From Sphingopyxis sp. (GTDB taxonomy: Bacteria; Pseudomonadota; Alphaproteobacteria; Sphingomonadales; Sphingomonadaceae), in assembly GCA_016463225.1 (NCBI GenBank), contig JAEMRT010000010.1, forward strand, positions 33,043 to 83,409: DNA of 50,367 nt. The letters are read 5' to 3'. The position numbers and the translations under genes are program-made. Under the pieces are notes generated by a model, which saw only the letters and a list, made by a program, of their open reading frames with translations, did not search any database and had not been told where the DNA came from. Of the stretch, positions 1 through 7,851 are shown one piece after another. Position 1 is the first letter of the stretch; the number at the start of each line of letters is the position of its first letter.

Positions 1-1
1 A

Positions 2-304
2 CTGGTTCTGGTTGCTGCCTGGGCCATCGCGGTCGGCCTGCTCGAGATCGTCGCTGCGGTTCGGCTGCGCAAGGAAATCCGCGGGGAAGTGCTCCTCGCC
101 CTTTCCGGCACGATCACCGTCGGGCTAGGCGTCGCGATATTGGTCCTGCTCTATCTGCAGCCGATCGCCTCGATCCTGTCCGTCGCATGGCTTATCGGCG
201 CCTGGGCTCTGCTCGGGGGCGGGCTGTTGATCAGCCTTGCCTGGCGGCTGCGGGCTTCGCGAGAGGGCCACAAGGGACCTGGTCCAGAGGCGGTGGCGGC
301 GTAA
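2..304 (+). CDS. HdeD-family (DUF308) membrane protein, 3' part
   Basis: The reading frame is open from the left edge, so the start is outside the window; about 100 C-terminal residues are visible. They form hydrophobic segments separated by short basic stretches: one ends before RLRKEIRGE, one covers LALSGTITVGLGVAILVLL, and one covers LSVAWLIGAWALLGGGLLI, followed by a charged tail rich in R, G and P. This repeat of paired helices, with the EIVAAVRLRKEI and WLIGAWALLGG signatures, is typical of the HdeD/DUF308 family, small six-helix inner-membrane proteins linked in enterobacteria to acid resistance. The partner genes lie to the left and are not visible. Family assignment is fairly secure; a role in acid tolerance is only inferred from the family name. 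Confidence 0.75.
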   Translation: MVLVAAWAIAVGLLEIVAAVRLRKEIRGEVLLALSGTITVGLGVAILVLLYLQPIASILSVAWLIGAWALLGGGLLISLAWRLRASREGHKGPGPEAVAA

Positions 305-377
305 AAGGAAGCGTGCGGCGGCCCAAGTCGAAACTTGGGCTCGCCGCATCGATCCCGAGCGTGGCGCCGCAGGTGCC

Positions 378-613
378 TCAGACCATCGCGGCTTCGATAT
401 AGAGAACGGCATCCCTCACCGTCGCGATCTTCTCAGCATCATCGTCGGGAATCTGGACGTCGAAGCCTTCCTCGATCGCCATGACAAGCTCGACGACATC
501 CAGACTGTCCGCACCCAGATCCTCCATGAAGTGGGATTCCAGCGTCACCTTGTCGGGTCGACACCCAGTTGCTGGGCAATCAGGTTTGCAACGCGCGTAG
601 CAGTATCGGTCAT
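378..613 (-). pseudogene. acpP: acyl carrier protein, interrupted by a frameshift
   Basis: Read from the ATG at 613, the frame gives [20 protein letters not shown] and then stops at 545-547. The rest of a normal acyl carrier protein continues in another frame: [19 protein letters not shown], then [19 protein letters not shown] and a C-terminal helix to 378. The DSLD motif holding the serine that takes 4'-phosphopantetheine is present. Restoring one G or C in the run at 555-557 would give a normal protein of about 78 residues. ACP carries acyl chains in fatty acid and related synthesis. The gene has no fab neighbours, so it is probably an extra copy rather than the housekeeping one. The break is either real inactivation or a sequencing error; similar G/C-run losses occur elsewhere in this window. 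Confidence 0.8.
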
Positions 614-899
614 GTCTTTGCCCCCGAGCCATGCTGGCGGATGCCGCATGGCATTCTCTGGCTCTTCTCTAGACGCTAGAGCCCGCACCGTCACGCAAAC
701 TCGCCGCGAGCTGGGCGGCTCAAAGAGGACAGGCAATCCCGGAACTCTGACCTGTGCTTCAGACATTTGCATCAGGATTTGGCGATAAGGACGCCGTCGG
801 CATCAGTGGTGGCAGTTGTCACCCAGAACGATCAGTTTCTCGCCGCTACGCGCAGTTGGTCCATTTCCCGCGAAGCGATGATGGCTCGGCCGGACCCGA
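614..899. other. intergenic region with a short inverted repeat
   Basis: No convincing gene is seen between the acyl carrier protein and the annotated stop of the HD-GYP gene. The segment holds a short perfect dyad, CTCTAG at 667-672 and CTAGAG at 676-681, upstream of the acyl carrier protein start. If the HD-GYP protein is repaired for its likely frameshift, its C-terminus extends into this region, to 832. Confidence 0.4.
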
Positions 900-2168
900 T
901 CAGATCGGCCGTCGGCATGCGATTATCGAGCACGAACGCCTGGATGACCGGCCATCGCGGACCAAACCACGCCTCGCCGTTTCGATACCGATTGCGGCAT
1001 CGCCTTTCAGGGTCGCCGAGCAGATGAAGCTTTCGAGCGGCACGAATTCTCGCTCCATCGTAGAAAAGAAGGCGCGCACCATCGGCATGGTCGGCTCGCG
1101 GTTGTTGCCGGCGATGACGATGCCGAGCCGGTTGGTGCGCAGGCGCACGAGCGTGCCCACCGGGTAAATTCCGATGCTGCGAATGAACGCATCCAGCACG
1201 CCCGGATCGAAATGTCCCTCCCAATCGAGCATTTTGGCCAGCGCGTCGGACGGCGTCCAGGGGTCCTTATAGGGTCGCCGGGACGTCACCGCGTCATAGA
1301 CGTCACAGATCGCGCCCATCCGGGCATGCAGCGAGAGCTGGTCGGCGGTGAGACCAAACGGATAGCCCTTGCCGTCGACCCTCTCATGATGGTGGAGACA
1401 CACGTCGAGGGCGATCGGGGAGATGCCCTCGGTCTTCTTGAGAAGATCGTGCCCCTTTTGCGGATGCGTTCGAATGATCTCGAATTCGTCGTCGCTGAGC
1501 GAACCGGGCTTGTCGAGGACGCTGCCTGGCACCGCCATCTTGCCGATATCGTGCATCAACCCAGCAGTGCCGAGGTCACGGGTCAGCGTCTCCGATAGGC
1601 CGAGTTGGCGGCCCAGATTGATCATGAGCGCGCAGACGGCCACCGAGTGCAGATAGGTATACTCGTTCTTGCGCTTGAGGCGCGTCACCTTGATCATGGC
1701 GGCCGCGTCCCGCATCACCGATGCTGCGATTTCATCGACCAGCGGCTCGACGTCGCGCAGGGCGACCGCCTTGCCCATGCGGGCCTCGCCGAACATGCGC
1801 ATGATGACCCGCTTCGACCTCTGGATCGACTCCGTGGCGCGCTGAACCTCGTCCATTTCGATCGGCATCGATCGTCGCACCGGCGCGAGCGGGGCAATGG
1901 CCTGAGGGCGGCGGGGCGCCTCAGCTTCTCGGGCAGCGGGAAGAGGGCCTTTGGCTAAATTGGCCGACGGGACAGGAAGCGGCGGCGGCGAAGCTCCCAT
2001 CGCATCATCGATATAGATCGCCTTGACGCCAGAGGCGCGGATCTCGTCCACGTCCGCGGGGGAGAGGAGGAATTTCGTGCGCCAGAAAGGGTGCTTGAAC
2101 CAGAAGCCCTCGAAGCCGACGACGAACATTCCGGCACTCATCTGGTCGATCGCGATCTTGCGCTTCAT
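900..2168 (-). CDS. HD-GYP domain cyclic-di-GMP phosphodiesterase
   Basis: About 420 residues. The N-terminal domain (roughly 1-60, MKRKIAIDQMSAGMFVVGFE) matches DUF3391, which often precedes HD-GYP. The central and C-terminal part is an HD-GYP hydrolase: MHDIGKMAVP gives the HD pair (H206, D207), followed by HHHERVDGKGYPFGL and ICDVYDAVTSRRPYK. Such enzymes hydrolyse cyclic di-GMP to pGpG/GMP and lower c-di-GMP signalling. The ATG at 2168 is preferred to one at 2192 because DUF3391 begins there. The last residues after GIETA look like an out-of-frame tail; another frame continues as EAWFGPRWPVIQAF to a stop at 832, which fits the usual family ending. One lost G near 977-983 would explain this, leaving the catalytic domain intact. 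It is transcribed away from the thioesterase. Confidence 0.85.
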   Translation of the reverse strand: MKRKIAIDQMSAGMFVVGFEGFWFKHPFWRTKFLLSPADVDEIRASGVKAIYIDDAMGASPPPLPVPSANLAKGPLPAAREAEAPRRPQAIAPLAPVRRSMPIEMDEVQRATESIQRSKRVIMRMFGEARMGKAVALRDVEPLVDEIAASVMRDAAAMIKVTRLKRKNEYTYLHSVAVCALMINLGRQLGLSETLTRDLGTAGLMHDIGKMAVPGSVLDKPGSLSDDEFEIIRTHPQKGHDLLKKTEGISPIALDVCLHHHERVDGKGYPFGLTADQLSLHARMGAICDVYDAVTSRRPYKDPWTPSDALAKMLDWEGHFDPGVLDAFIRSIGIYPVGTLVRLRTNRLGIVIAGNNREPTMPMVRAFFSTMEREFVPLESFICSATLKGDAAIGIETARRGLVRDGRSSRRSCSIIACRRPI

Positions 2169-2327
2169 GGCACCCCTTCGCCCCGTCTTCACCCCCCGCG
2201 CCCTAAATTCCGGTTAAGAACGGGCTAAAGGCGCGGTCGGCATGCGCGAAGAGTGCGGGGGAGCTGATTACCCCACGCAGACTGTATAACCCCGCCGGCA
2301 ACCCCGGCGCGCGGCGTCTTTTGCCTG

Positions 2328-2747
2328 TCAGATTGGCTGAGCGGGAGAGTCGAGCGTGAAGAAATGCTGGATGACCTCCCGGGCGAGCCGTGCGGGCCGC
2401 CTGGTCACGGCGTCGACACAACACCAGCTCGACTTCACTTCCGCGAGCACCTCTTCACCGCGCCGGATAACCGTGTCGTAAAAGGCGCGGGCACCCTGAA
2501 CCTTTTCCAGCAGCACCGTCGCGATGACGCGGTCGTCCAGGAAGGTCGGGCGGCGGTAGGTGATCTCATGCTTGAGCGCGACCCAAAGATGCCCTGCGAC
2601 GGCCTCGCTGGGCGCGAGCGAACGCCAGTGGTCGAGAACGGCATCCTGCACCCATTTGAGGTAGCTGGCATTGTTGACATGGCCCATGAAGTCGATGTCG
2701 GACGGGTCGATGCCGATCTCATAAGCGTGGGGAATCGCGGTAGTCAT
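2328..2747 (-). CDS. acyl-CoA thioesterase, 4HBT hot-dog fold
   Basis: A 139-residue protein. DIDFMGHVNNASYLKWVQD near the N-terminus is the FadM/YbgC-type signature, with the catalytic aspartate and the GHVNN loop; RRPTFLDDRVIATVLLEK and a WCCVD strand complete a single hot-dog domain. These enzymes hydrolyse acyl-CoA or acyl-ACP thioesters in the cytoplasm; the substrate cannot be read from sequence. The ATG at 2747 is chosen over 2759 because AGAAGG sits at a good distance before it and family members start close to this point. It is divergent from the HTH gene at 2939. The broken acyl carrier protein 1.7 kb away may be a functional relative, but they are not in one operon. Confidence 0.85.
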   Translation of the reverse strand: MTTAIPHAYEIGIDPSDIDFMGHVNNASYLKWVQDAVLDHWRSLAPSEAVAGHLWVALKHEITYRRPTFLDDRVIATVLLEKVQGARAFYDTVIRRGEEVLAEVKSSWCCVDAVTRRPARLAREVIQHFFTLDSPAQPI

Positions 2748-2874
2748 GGGCCTTCTCATATCATGATGGAGCGCAAAGGGCTTGGGCCGTAAGCGGGGCG
2801 CGCGGAGATTACACGCCGCCACGTCCCGATCGATGCCCCGCCCGGCATTGCGGACGTCGGCATCGGTGGCAGGC

Positions 2875-2903
2875 CTTATCACACATGATCTATGATTGAT
2901 AAG
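2875..2903. promoter_or_regulatory. inverted repeat in divergent promoter region
   Basis: CTTATC (2875-2880) and GATAAG (2898-2903) form a 6-bp dyad with a 17-base spacer in the gap between the divergent thioesterase and HTH genes. The surrounding A+T-rich stretch is unusual for this GC-rich window. It could be an operator for the adjacent HTH protein; this is inference only. Confidence 0.3.
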
Positions 2904-2938
2904 ATTGCAGTTTGATGTTTTATACGTCATGAGAGCGC

Positions 2939-3262
2939 ATGATCACTTCGCAGCAGATGCGTGCCGCTCGCGCCCTCCTTGGGATTGACCAGCGCCAACT
3001 CGCCCAACTCGCGCACCTTTCGCTACCGACGATCCAGCGCATGGAAGCCTCGGGAGGGCAGGTGCGCGGCGTGGTCGACACCCTGGTGAAAGTGATCGGG
3101 GCGCTCGAAAGCGCTGGCATTGAACTGCTTGGCGAGAACGCGCCGAGCAGCGGCGTGGGCCGCGGGGTTCGCCTGCGCGAGACGAAGGCTGGGCGCTCGG
3201 CCGGGACCGTGCCGTCGCTGCTTTATGATCAGGAAGATCTCGGCGCCGTACCGCCGCAGTGA
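2939..3262 (+). CDS. small XRE-type helix-turn-helix regulator
   Basis: A 107-residue protein. Residues 5-65 carry an HTH of the Cro/C1 type: QQMRAARALLGIDQRQLAQL, then LSLPTIQRMEASGG as the recognition helix, and VVDTLVKVIGALESAGIELL as the typical tail of this subfamily. The C-terminal 40 residues are low in recognisable structure. It probably binds DNA as a dimer and represses nearby genes. The stop overlaps the region just before the PhnA-like gene, whose ATG follows 11 bases later, so the two are likely co-transcribed. No target can be named; the dyad upstream at 2875-2903 is a candidate site. Confidence 0.75.
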   Translation: MITSQQMRAARALLGIDQRQLAQLAHLSLPTIQRMEASGGQVRGVVDTLVKVIGALESAGIELLGENAPSSGVGRGVRLRETKAGRSAGTVPSLLYDQEDLGAVPPQ

Positions 3263-3273
3263 GCCAGGGAACC

Positions 3274-3585
3274 ATGATGAGCAGTTCGGACGACTATGTG
3301 TATGACGAAGCCTCCGGCGAGTGGATCAGCCCGCAGGATGTACAGGCCCAGGCACAAGGCCTGAGCGATGCGGTCGAAGTGCGCGATGCCGTGGGCAATA
3401 TCCTTGCCGATGGCGACAGCGTCACTCTGATCAAGGATCTCACCGTCAAGGGCGCCAACCAGACGCTCAAGCGCGGCACTCTCATCAGGTCCATTCGCCT
3501 GACCGGCGATCCCCAGGAAATCGATTGCCGCTACGAGGGTATCAAGGGCCTCGTCTTGCGCGCCGAATTCGTCCGCAAGCGCTGA
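3274..3585 (+). CDS. PhnA-like protein lacking the zinc ribbon
   Basis: A 103-residue protein. The C-terminal two thirds (VEVRDAVGNILADGDSVTLI, then LTVKGANQTLKRGTLIRSIR and LVLRAEFVRKR) match the C-terminal SH3-like domain of the PhnA/YjdM family. The usual N-terminal zinc ribbon with four cysteines is absent; instead there is a short acidic segment, DDYVYDEASGEWISP. PhnA was named from a phosphonate locus, but its biochemical role is not settled, and nothing nearby concerns phosphonates. The ATG at 3274 follows AGGGA at good spacing. It is probably translated from the same message as the HTH gene upstream. Family assignment is good, function unknown. Confidence 0.75.
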   Translation: MMSSSDDYVYDEASGEWISPQDVQAQAQGLSDAVEVRDAVGNILADGDSVTLIKDLTVKGANQTLKRGTLIRSIRLTGDPQEIDCRYEGIKGLVLRAEFVRKR

Positions 3586-3614
3586 GCGACTGCACGCCAG
3601 ATAGAGGAACCCTG

Positions 3615-5252
3615 TTGGAAGTCATCTCGATCGTTCTGCTTCTGCTGCTCGCGGTGATCCTGAGCGGCATCCTTTCGCGAATGGTCCCCCTGCCGTTCCC
3701 CCGGCCATTGTTTCAGATCGCGCTTGGCGCGCTCATCGGGCTTGCTGCGGACTGGCGGGTCACGCTCGATCCCGAAATCTTCTTCCTCCTCTTCTTGCCG
3801 CCGCTGCTCTTCCTGGATGGCTGGCGTATTCCGCGCGAGGAATTGTTCAAGGACGGCAAGACGATTGTCGAACTGGCCCTGGGCCTTGTAGTGGCGACGG
3901 TCGTCGGAATGGGCTTTTTCATCCACTGGATGATCCCGGCCATGCCGCTTGCCGTCGCCTTCGCGCTGGCGGCGGTCGTCTCGCCGACGGATCCGATCGC
4001 CGTTTCGGCGATCGCGCAGCGCGTGCCCATTCCCAAGCGGATGATGCATATCCTGGAAGGGGAGTCGCTGCTCAACGACGCCTCCGGCCTCGTCTGCCTG
4101 CGCTTTGCCATCGCAGCGACGCTGACCGGCGCCTTTTCGCTTCACCAGGCCGCCATCAACTTCGTGTGGGTCGCGCTGGGCGGGCTGGCGGTCGGTGCGG
4201 GCCTGACCTGGCTCGTCTCGCACGCCAAGAACTGGGTGTCGCGGCGCTATGGCGAGGAGGGCGGAGCGCAGATCCTCATTAGCCTTCTTTTGCCCTTCGG
4301 GTCCTATCTCGTTGCCGAACACTTGCACTGTTCGGGCATCCTGGCTGCGGTGGCCGCAGGCCTTACGATGGGTTTCGTTGAGGGGAGCGGCGAACTTGCC
4401 GCCTCGACGCGCATTCGCCGCAACACGGTGTGGGATGTCATCCAGTTCACCGCCAATGGCGTGATCTTCGTGCTGCTCGGTGAACAGCTGCCGGCCATCC
4501 TCGCGGGCGCGGCGGAGACGGTGCGCCTCACCGGTCATCATGAATCCTGGTGGCTCGGCGTTTATGTGCTTGCGATCAATCTTGGACTGGCCGCCTTGCG
4601 CTTTCTTTGGGTTTGGCTGTCGTTCCGCTTGAGTTTCTTCCGGCAGGGCGAGGGACAATCGACCCCGAACTGGCGCATAGTCGCAGCGATGTCCTTTGCC
4701 GGCGTGCGCGGCGCTATCACGCTTGCGGGCGTACTCACGCTACCGCTCGTGCTCAGCGATGGGTCGCCCTTCCCTGGGCGCGACCTCGCCATTTTCCTGG
4801 CGATGGGGGTCATCATAGTCTCGCTGCTGGTCGCGAGCCTTGGCCTTCCCGTCCTGCTGCGCGGCCTGCGCATGCCGCCCGAGCATGACCAGCAGAGCGT
4901 CGAAGATGCCGCGCGCATCAAAGCGGCCGAAGCGGCCATCGCCCGGATCGAGGAGGTCCAGCATGAACTGGCCGAGGGCCGGGCGGATGCCGATCTCTAT
5001 GTGTCGGCTGCCGCGCGGATCATGGACGGCTACCGCGAGCGGATCGAAAGCAGGGTGGGGACGCGCGAGGAAAATGCCGAGATGCGGCGAGGTGAGGCGA
5101 TCGAACGGCGCCTGCGCATCGCCGCGCTCAAAGCGGAACGGAGCCAGATCTTTCGCATGGTTCGCAAGCGAGAGCTTGGCAGCGAGCTTGCGCGCAAGCT
5201 CATACGGGAGCTTGATCTCGCGGAAGCCCGCCATGCGGCCCAGCTCGGCTGA
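3615..5252 (+). CDS. CPA1-family Na+/H+ antiporter
   Basis: A 545-residue protein with about twelve hydrophobic segments in the first 410 residues and a long charged cytoplasmic tail. FLLFLPPLLFLDGWRIPREE, the AAVVSPTDPIAVSAI segment with the ion-binding ND/PD-type motif, and GESLLNDASGLV are hallmarks of NhaP/CPA1 antiporters, which exchange sodium or potassium for protons across the inner membrane. FAGVRGAITLAGVLTLPL is the conserved late helix. The tail (about 425-545) is helical and highly charged and may form a coiled coil. The start is TTG at 3615, preceded by AGAGGAA at 3603-3609; no in-frame ATG fits the first membrane helix. The next gene starts 52 bases after its stop. Confidence 0.9.
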   Translation: MEVISIVLLLLLAVILSGILSRMVPLPFPRPLFQIALGALIGLAADWRVTLDPEIFFLLFLPPLLFLDGWRIPREELFKDGKTIVELALGLVVATVVGMGFFIHWMIPAMPLAVAFALAAVVSPTDPIAVSAIAQRVPIPKRMMHILEGESLLNDASGLVCLRFAIAATLTGAFSLHQAAINFVWVALGGLAVGAGLTWLVSHAKNWVSRRYGEEGGAQILISLLLPFGSYLVAEHLHCSGILAAVAAGLTMGFVEGSGELAASTRIRRNTVWDVIQFTANGVIFVLLGEQLPAILAGAAETVRLTGHHESWWLGVYVLAINLGLAALRFLWVWLSFRLSFFRQGEGQSTPNWRIVAAMSFAGVRGAITLAGVLTLPLVLSDGSPFPGRDLAIFLAMGVIIVSLLVASLGLPVLLRGLRMPPEHDQQSVEDAARIKAAEAAIARIEEVQHELAEGRADADLYVSAAARIMDGYRERIESRVGTREENAEMRRGEAIERRLRIAALKAERSQIFRMVRKRELGSELARKLIRELDLAEARHAAQLG

Positions 5253-5304
5253 CGGGTCGACACAGGACAGTACGGAGCCAAGAACAGAAAAGGAGGAGCG
5301 GGCC

Positions 5305-5640
5305 ATGGACGAGGCCGACCGGGAATGCAGGGTCGACGAAGCGCTGCGCCTGCTGGAGCGTGCGCTGACCCTGGTCGACGGCGTCAACGAGGATGCGGCG
5401 ATGCACCTCCAGACCGCGATCGACCGCCTCATGCCGCCTGCGAGACGGTCCCAAATCGCACCCGAGGACTGGGACCTGATCAGCTTGCTCCCGCACCTCA
5501 CCAGCCGCGTCTACTGCCTGCATCGCCATAATGGACTGGACGTCGTAACGGTGGCGACACGGCTTGGCTTGTCCCCGGACGAGGTCGTCAAACAGGTACG
5601 TTGCGCCGAAGCTTTCCTTATCGGCCACGCGATCCAGTAA
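5305..5640 (+). CDS. hypothetical protein with a possible HTH tail
   Basis: A 111-residue protein with a strong ribosome binding site (AGGAGG at 5291-5296). The N-terminal half is a predicted helical, acidic segment with regular leucines (ALRLLERALTLVDG, AMHLQTAIDRLM). The C-terminal part, LDVVTVATRLGLSPDEVVKQ, resembles a helix-turn-helix of the sigma region 4 type. No family is recognised. Its position directly behind the antiporter suggests co-transcription. Regulation of the antiporter or another role cannot be decided from sequence. Confidence 0.6.
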   Translation: MDEADRECRVDEALRLLERALTLVDGVNEDAAMHLQTAIDRLMPPARRSQIAPEDWDLISLLPHLTSRVYCLHRHNGLDVVTVATRLGLSPDEVVKQVRCAEAFLIGHAIQ

Positions 5641-5782
5641 TCACGGCGCGGTCGCAACCGTCACAGTTCGTAGAAAATCAGAAAGAATTCTGCGCTTTTG
5701 CGGCCTTGTCCGTGAACCATGGCCCCCTGCCGCCGTTCATAGGGAAACGGGGCATATGTGTTGCTGTATTACCGAGGATTGC

Positions 5783-6154
5783 ATGATGGCCGATAGGCAA
5801 CATGTTCTGGTTGTCGATGACGAGCCGGTCCTCCGGATGATCCTTGTCGATCTCCTGGAGGGCGAGGGATATGCGGTCGAAGAGGCTTCTAACGCCGCCG
5901 AAGCTCTTGAGGTCCTGCAAGCGCTGCCCTCGATCCGGATCGTCGTCACCGATATCCAGATGCCGGGGTCGATGGATGGTTTGCGCCTGGCGCGCTATAT
6001 TCGCGATGCCTATCCTCCCATTGCTCTGATCGTTTCCTCAGGCGCCGTTCGGCCCGAGCAAGACGCGTTGCCCGACGATGCTGTCTTTCTCTCGAAGCCG
6101 GTCGACCATCGCGAATTGCTCCGCGTGATCGAGGACCGCCTCTCCGCCGCCTGA
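5783..6154 (+). CDS. single-domain response regulator (REC)
   Basis: A 123-residue protein consisting only of a receiver domain. VLVVDDEPVLRMIL gives the acidic pocket, VVTDIQMPG contains the phosphoacceptor D57, IVSSGA the threonine/serine switch and FLSKPVDHREL the conserved lysine. Without an output domain it probably acts as a phosphate shuttle or sink, or by protein contact, as such regulators do in alphaproteobacteria. Two adjacent ATG codons (5783, 5786) are possible; a GAGGA stretch precedes them. No kinase is next to it, but a hybrid kinase and two HWE kinases lie in the window. Confidence 0.85.
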   Translation: MMADRQHVLVVDDEPVLRMILVDLLEGEGYAVEEASNAAEALEVLQALPSIRIVVTDIQMPGSMDGLRLARYIRDAYPPIALIVSSGAVRPEQDALPDDAVFLSKPVDHRELLRVIEDRLSAA

Positions 6155-6193
6155 GAACAGGGCGCGCGGAGCGGCGAGCCACATCAGGGGCGC

Positions 6194-7699
6194 CTAGAAA
6201 AGCGTGACAGCCGCCGCGAGGATGAGCGATCCTGCGACAATAGCGCCCGCGATCCACCGCCCGGCCGCAGCGATCTCCGTGCCCCAACGCCGCGGTGGGA
6301 TGACCTGATCGCGCTCCAGCCGCTCGATGATCAACCTCAGCAGCCGCGGGCCATCCTGCCCGATCCTTGTGATCTCGAGCAGCAGACCTTGCAGCACCGG
6401 GGTCCAAGCAGCGGGATCTAGCCGCGAGGCAACGATGCGCACTGCAGCCTGCCGCAGAGCAAGGGTCAGGTCGAAGCCGGGGGCAATGTTGGCGAGGACG
6501 CCATCGATCGTCACCAGTGCCTTGAAGATAAGCAGCAGGTCGGGCGGGACGGTCAGCCGCTCCTGCCGCATGAGCGCGAAAAAATCATTGACCAGGGTGG
6601 CGAGCACCAGGCGCGTGCCGCCATGGCGGGCGACAAGCTGTTCGGCCGCCAGAAGGAGCCGCTCGCGAGGCGGGCTCTCACCGGCGGACCAAAGGGCGAG
6701 CGTCTCCGCCAGGGCCTGCGGATCTCCGATATTGATAGCCTGGACGAAGCGCAAAAGCTCTTCCCGGCGCCTGGGGCTGACATGGCCGATCAAGCCGAGG
6801 TCCAGCAGGGCGAGGCGGTTTCCGGGCAAGCACAGGAGATTGCCGGGGTGGGGATCGGCATGGAACCGGCCGGTGAGAAGGACCATGTCGAGCACGACCT
6901 GGGCGCCGAGCGATGCGATCGCGTGGGGATCGATGTCTGCCTCGACGAGGGCCTCTGCCGAGCGCGGCGCGACCCCTTCGATATAGTCCATGGCCAGCAG
7001 CGTTTCCGACGTCCATTCCCAGTGGATCTCGGGAATGACGACCTGCGCGTTGCCGGCGAGATCGCCGCGCAGGCGGTCGGCATTGCGGGCCTCGTTGGTG
7101 AAGTCGAGTTCCTCCAGGATTGCGGACGCGAGCTGTTGGACGAGCGCGGTGGGAGCAAAGCGCCGGATTTCCGTACTGGCCCGCTCGAGGACCGCCGCGA
7201 ACTGGGCGATGAGGCGCAGATCCGCTTCCATGCGGGTCCGGATGCCGGGCCGCCGGATCTTGAGGACGATGGCGCGACCATCGTGCAGGCGGGCGCGGTG
7301 GACCTGCGCCATCGAGGCGGCGGCAAGCGGCTCGGGATCGAACGCGGCGAATGCCTTACTGACAGATTCTCCCAAGGCCTCCTCGATGGCGGGCCGCACC
7401 GTTTCGAAGGGGAGCGTCGCCGCCTGGCTGTGAAGCCGCTCCAATTCGGTAATCCAGTCGGGCGGAAGAAGATCGCTGCGTGTGGCGAGAATTTGCCCCA
7501 GCTTGACGAAGGTGGGACCCAATTCCTCCAGCGCCAGGCGCGTGCGTGCGGGCAGCGCCGCTGCCTCGCCCGCAGGAAAATCTTTGGCGCCCAGCCCGAG
7601 CCGGTCGATCGCCGTGTCGAGGCCATAACGCGCCAGGACCCCGGTGACCTCACCAAGACGCTCCCGGTCCCGGGCCGCTACCATCAAGCTTTTGAACAT
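6194..7699 (-). CDS. ABC1/UbiB-family atypical kinase
   Basis: About 501 residues. FVKLGQILATRSDLLPPDW is the KxGQ motif of the ABC1/ADCK/UbiB family; further marks are AAASMAQVHRARLHDG (the Ala-rich nucleotide loop), VVLKIRRPGI with the lysine, FHADPHPGNLL (catalytic) and LALLDLGLIGH (metal-binding). A hydrophobic stretch at the extreme C-terminus (AIVAGSLILAAAVTLF) would anchor the protein in the membrane. The family supports ubiquinone synthesis or handling as an atypical kinase/ATPase. The ATG at 7699 (MFKSLMVAARDRERL) is chosen; an upstream GTG at 7807 would add 36 residues that do not look like protein. It is divergent from the transglutaminase gene. It could be an accessory paralogue rather than the housekeeping ubiB. 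Confidence 0.85.
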   Translation of the reverse strand: MFKSLMVAARDRERLGEVTGVLARYGLDTAIDRLGLGAKDFPAGEAAALPARTRLALEELGPTFVKLGQILATRSDLLPPDWITELERLHSQAATLPFETVRPAIEEALGESVSKAFAAFDPEPLAAASMAQVHRARLHDGRAIVLKIRRPGIRTRMEADLRLIAQFAAVLERASTEIRRFAPTALVQQLASAILEELDFTNEARNADRLRGDLAGNAQVVIPEIHWEWTSETLLAMDYIEGVAPRSAEALVEADIDPHAIASLGAQVVLDMVLLTGRFHADPHPGNLLCLPGNRLALLDLGLIGHVSPRRREELLRFVQAINIGDPQALAETLALWSAGESPPRERLLLAAEQLVARHGGTRLVLATLVNDFFALMRQERLTVPPDLLLIFKALVTIDGVLANIAPGFDLTLALRQAAVRIVASRLDPAAWTPVLQGLLLEITRIGQDGPRLLRLIIERLERDQVIPPRRWGTEIAAAGRWIAGAIVAGSLILAAAVTLF

Positions 7700-7851
7700 G
7701 GCGTGAGAGATAGGGGCTGTACACCGGAAACGAAGGGGCGGCGTTTTCGAGACCGCGCCGTGCGCGGCAGGAACGTAGGGAGCAAGGGCGGGTTTCGTGA
7801 GAGCCACCCCGCGCGTCGTGCAGGGCTGCGCCTTGCTAACGAAGGATCCTG

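Noticed and set aside
378..613. Programmed ribosomal frameshift in acpP
   Set aside because: No slippery heptamer or downstream structure is seen, ACP is not known to use one, and similar single-base losses hit several unrelated genes here.
3531..4658. 375-codon minus-strand frame across the CPA1 antiporter
   Set aside because: Antisense shadow with extreme Q/R/D content; the plus strand encodes a clear membrane protein.
5713..5737. TGAAC-N16-CGTT, resembling the alphaproteobacterial EcfG promoter, before the response regulator
   Set aside because: The -35 box departs from GGAAC in its first base, and such near-matches are expected by chance in a window this size.
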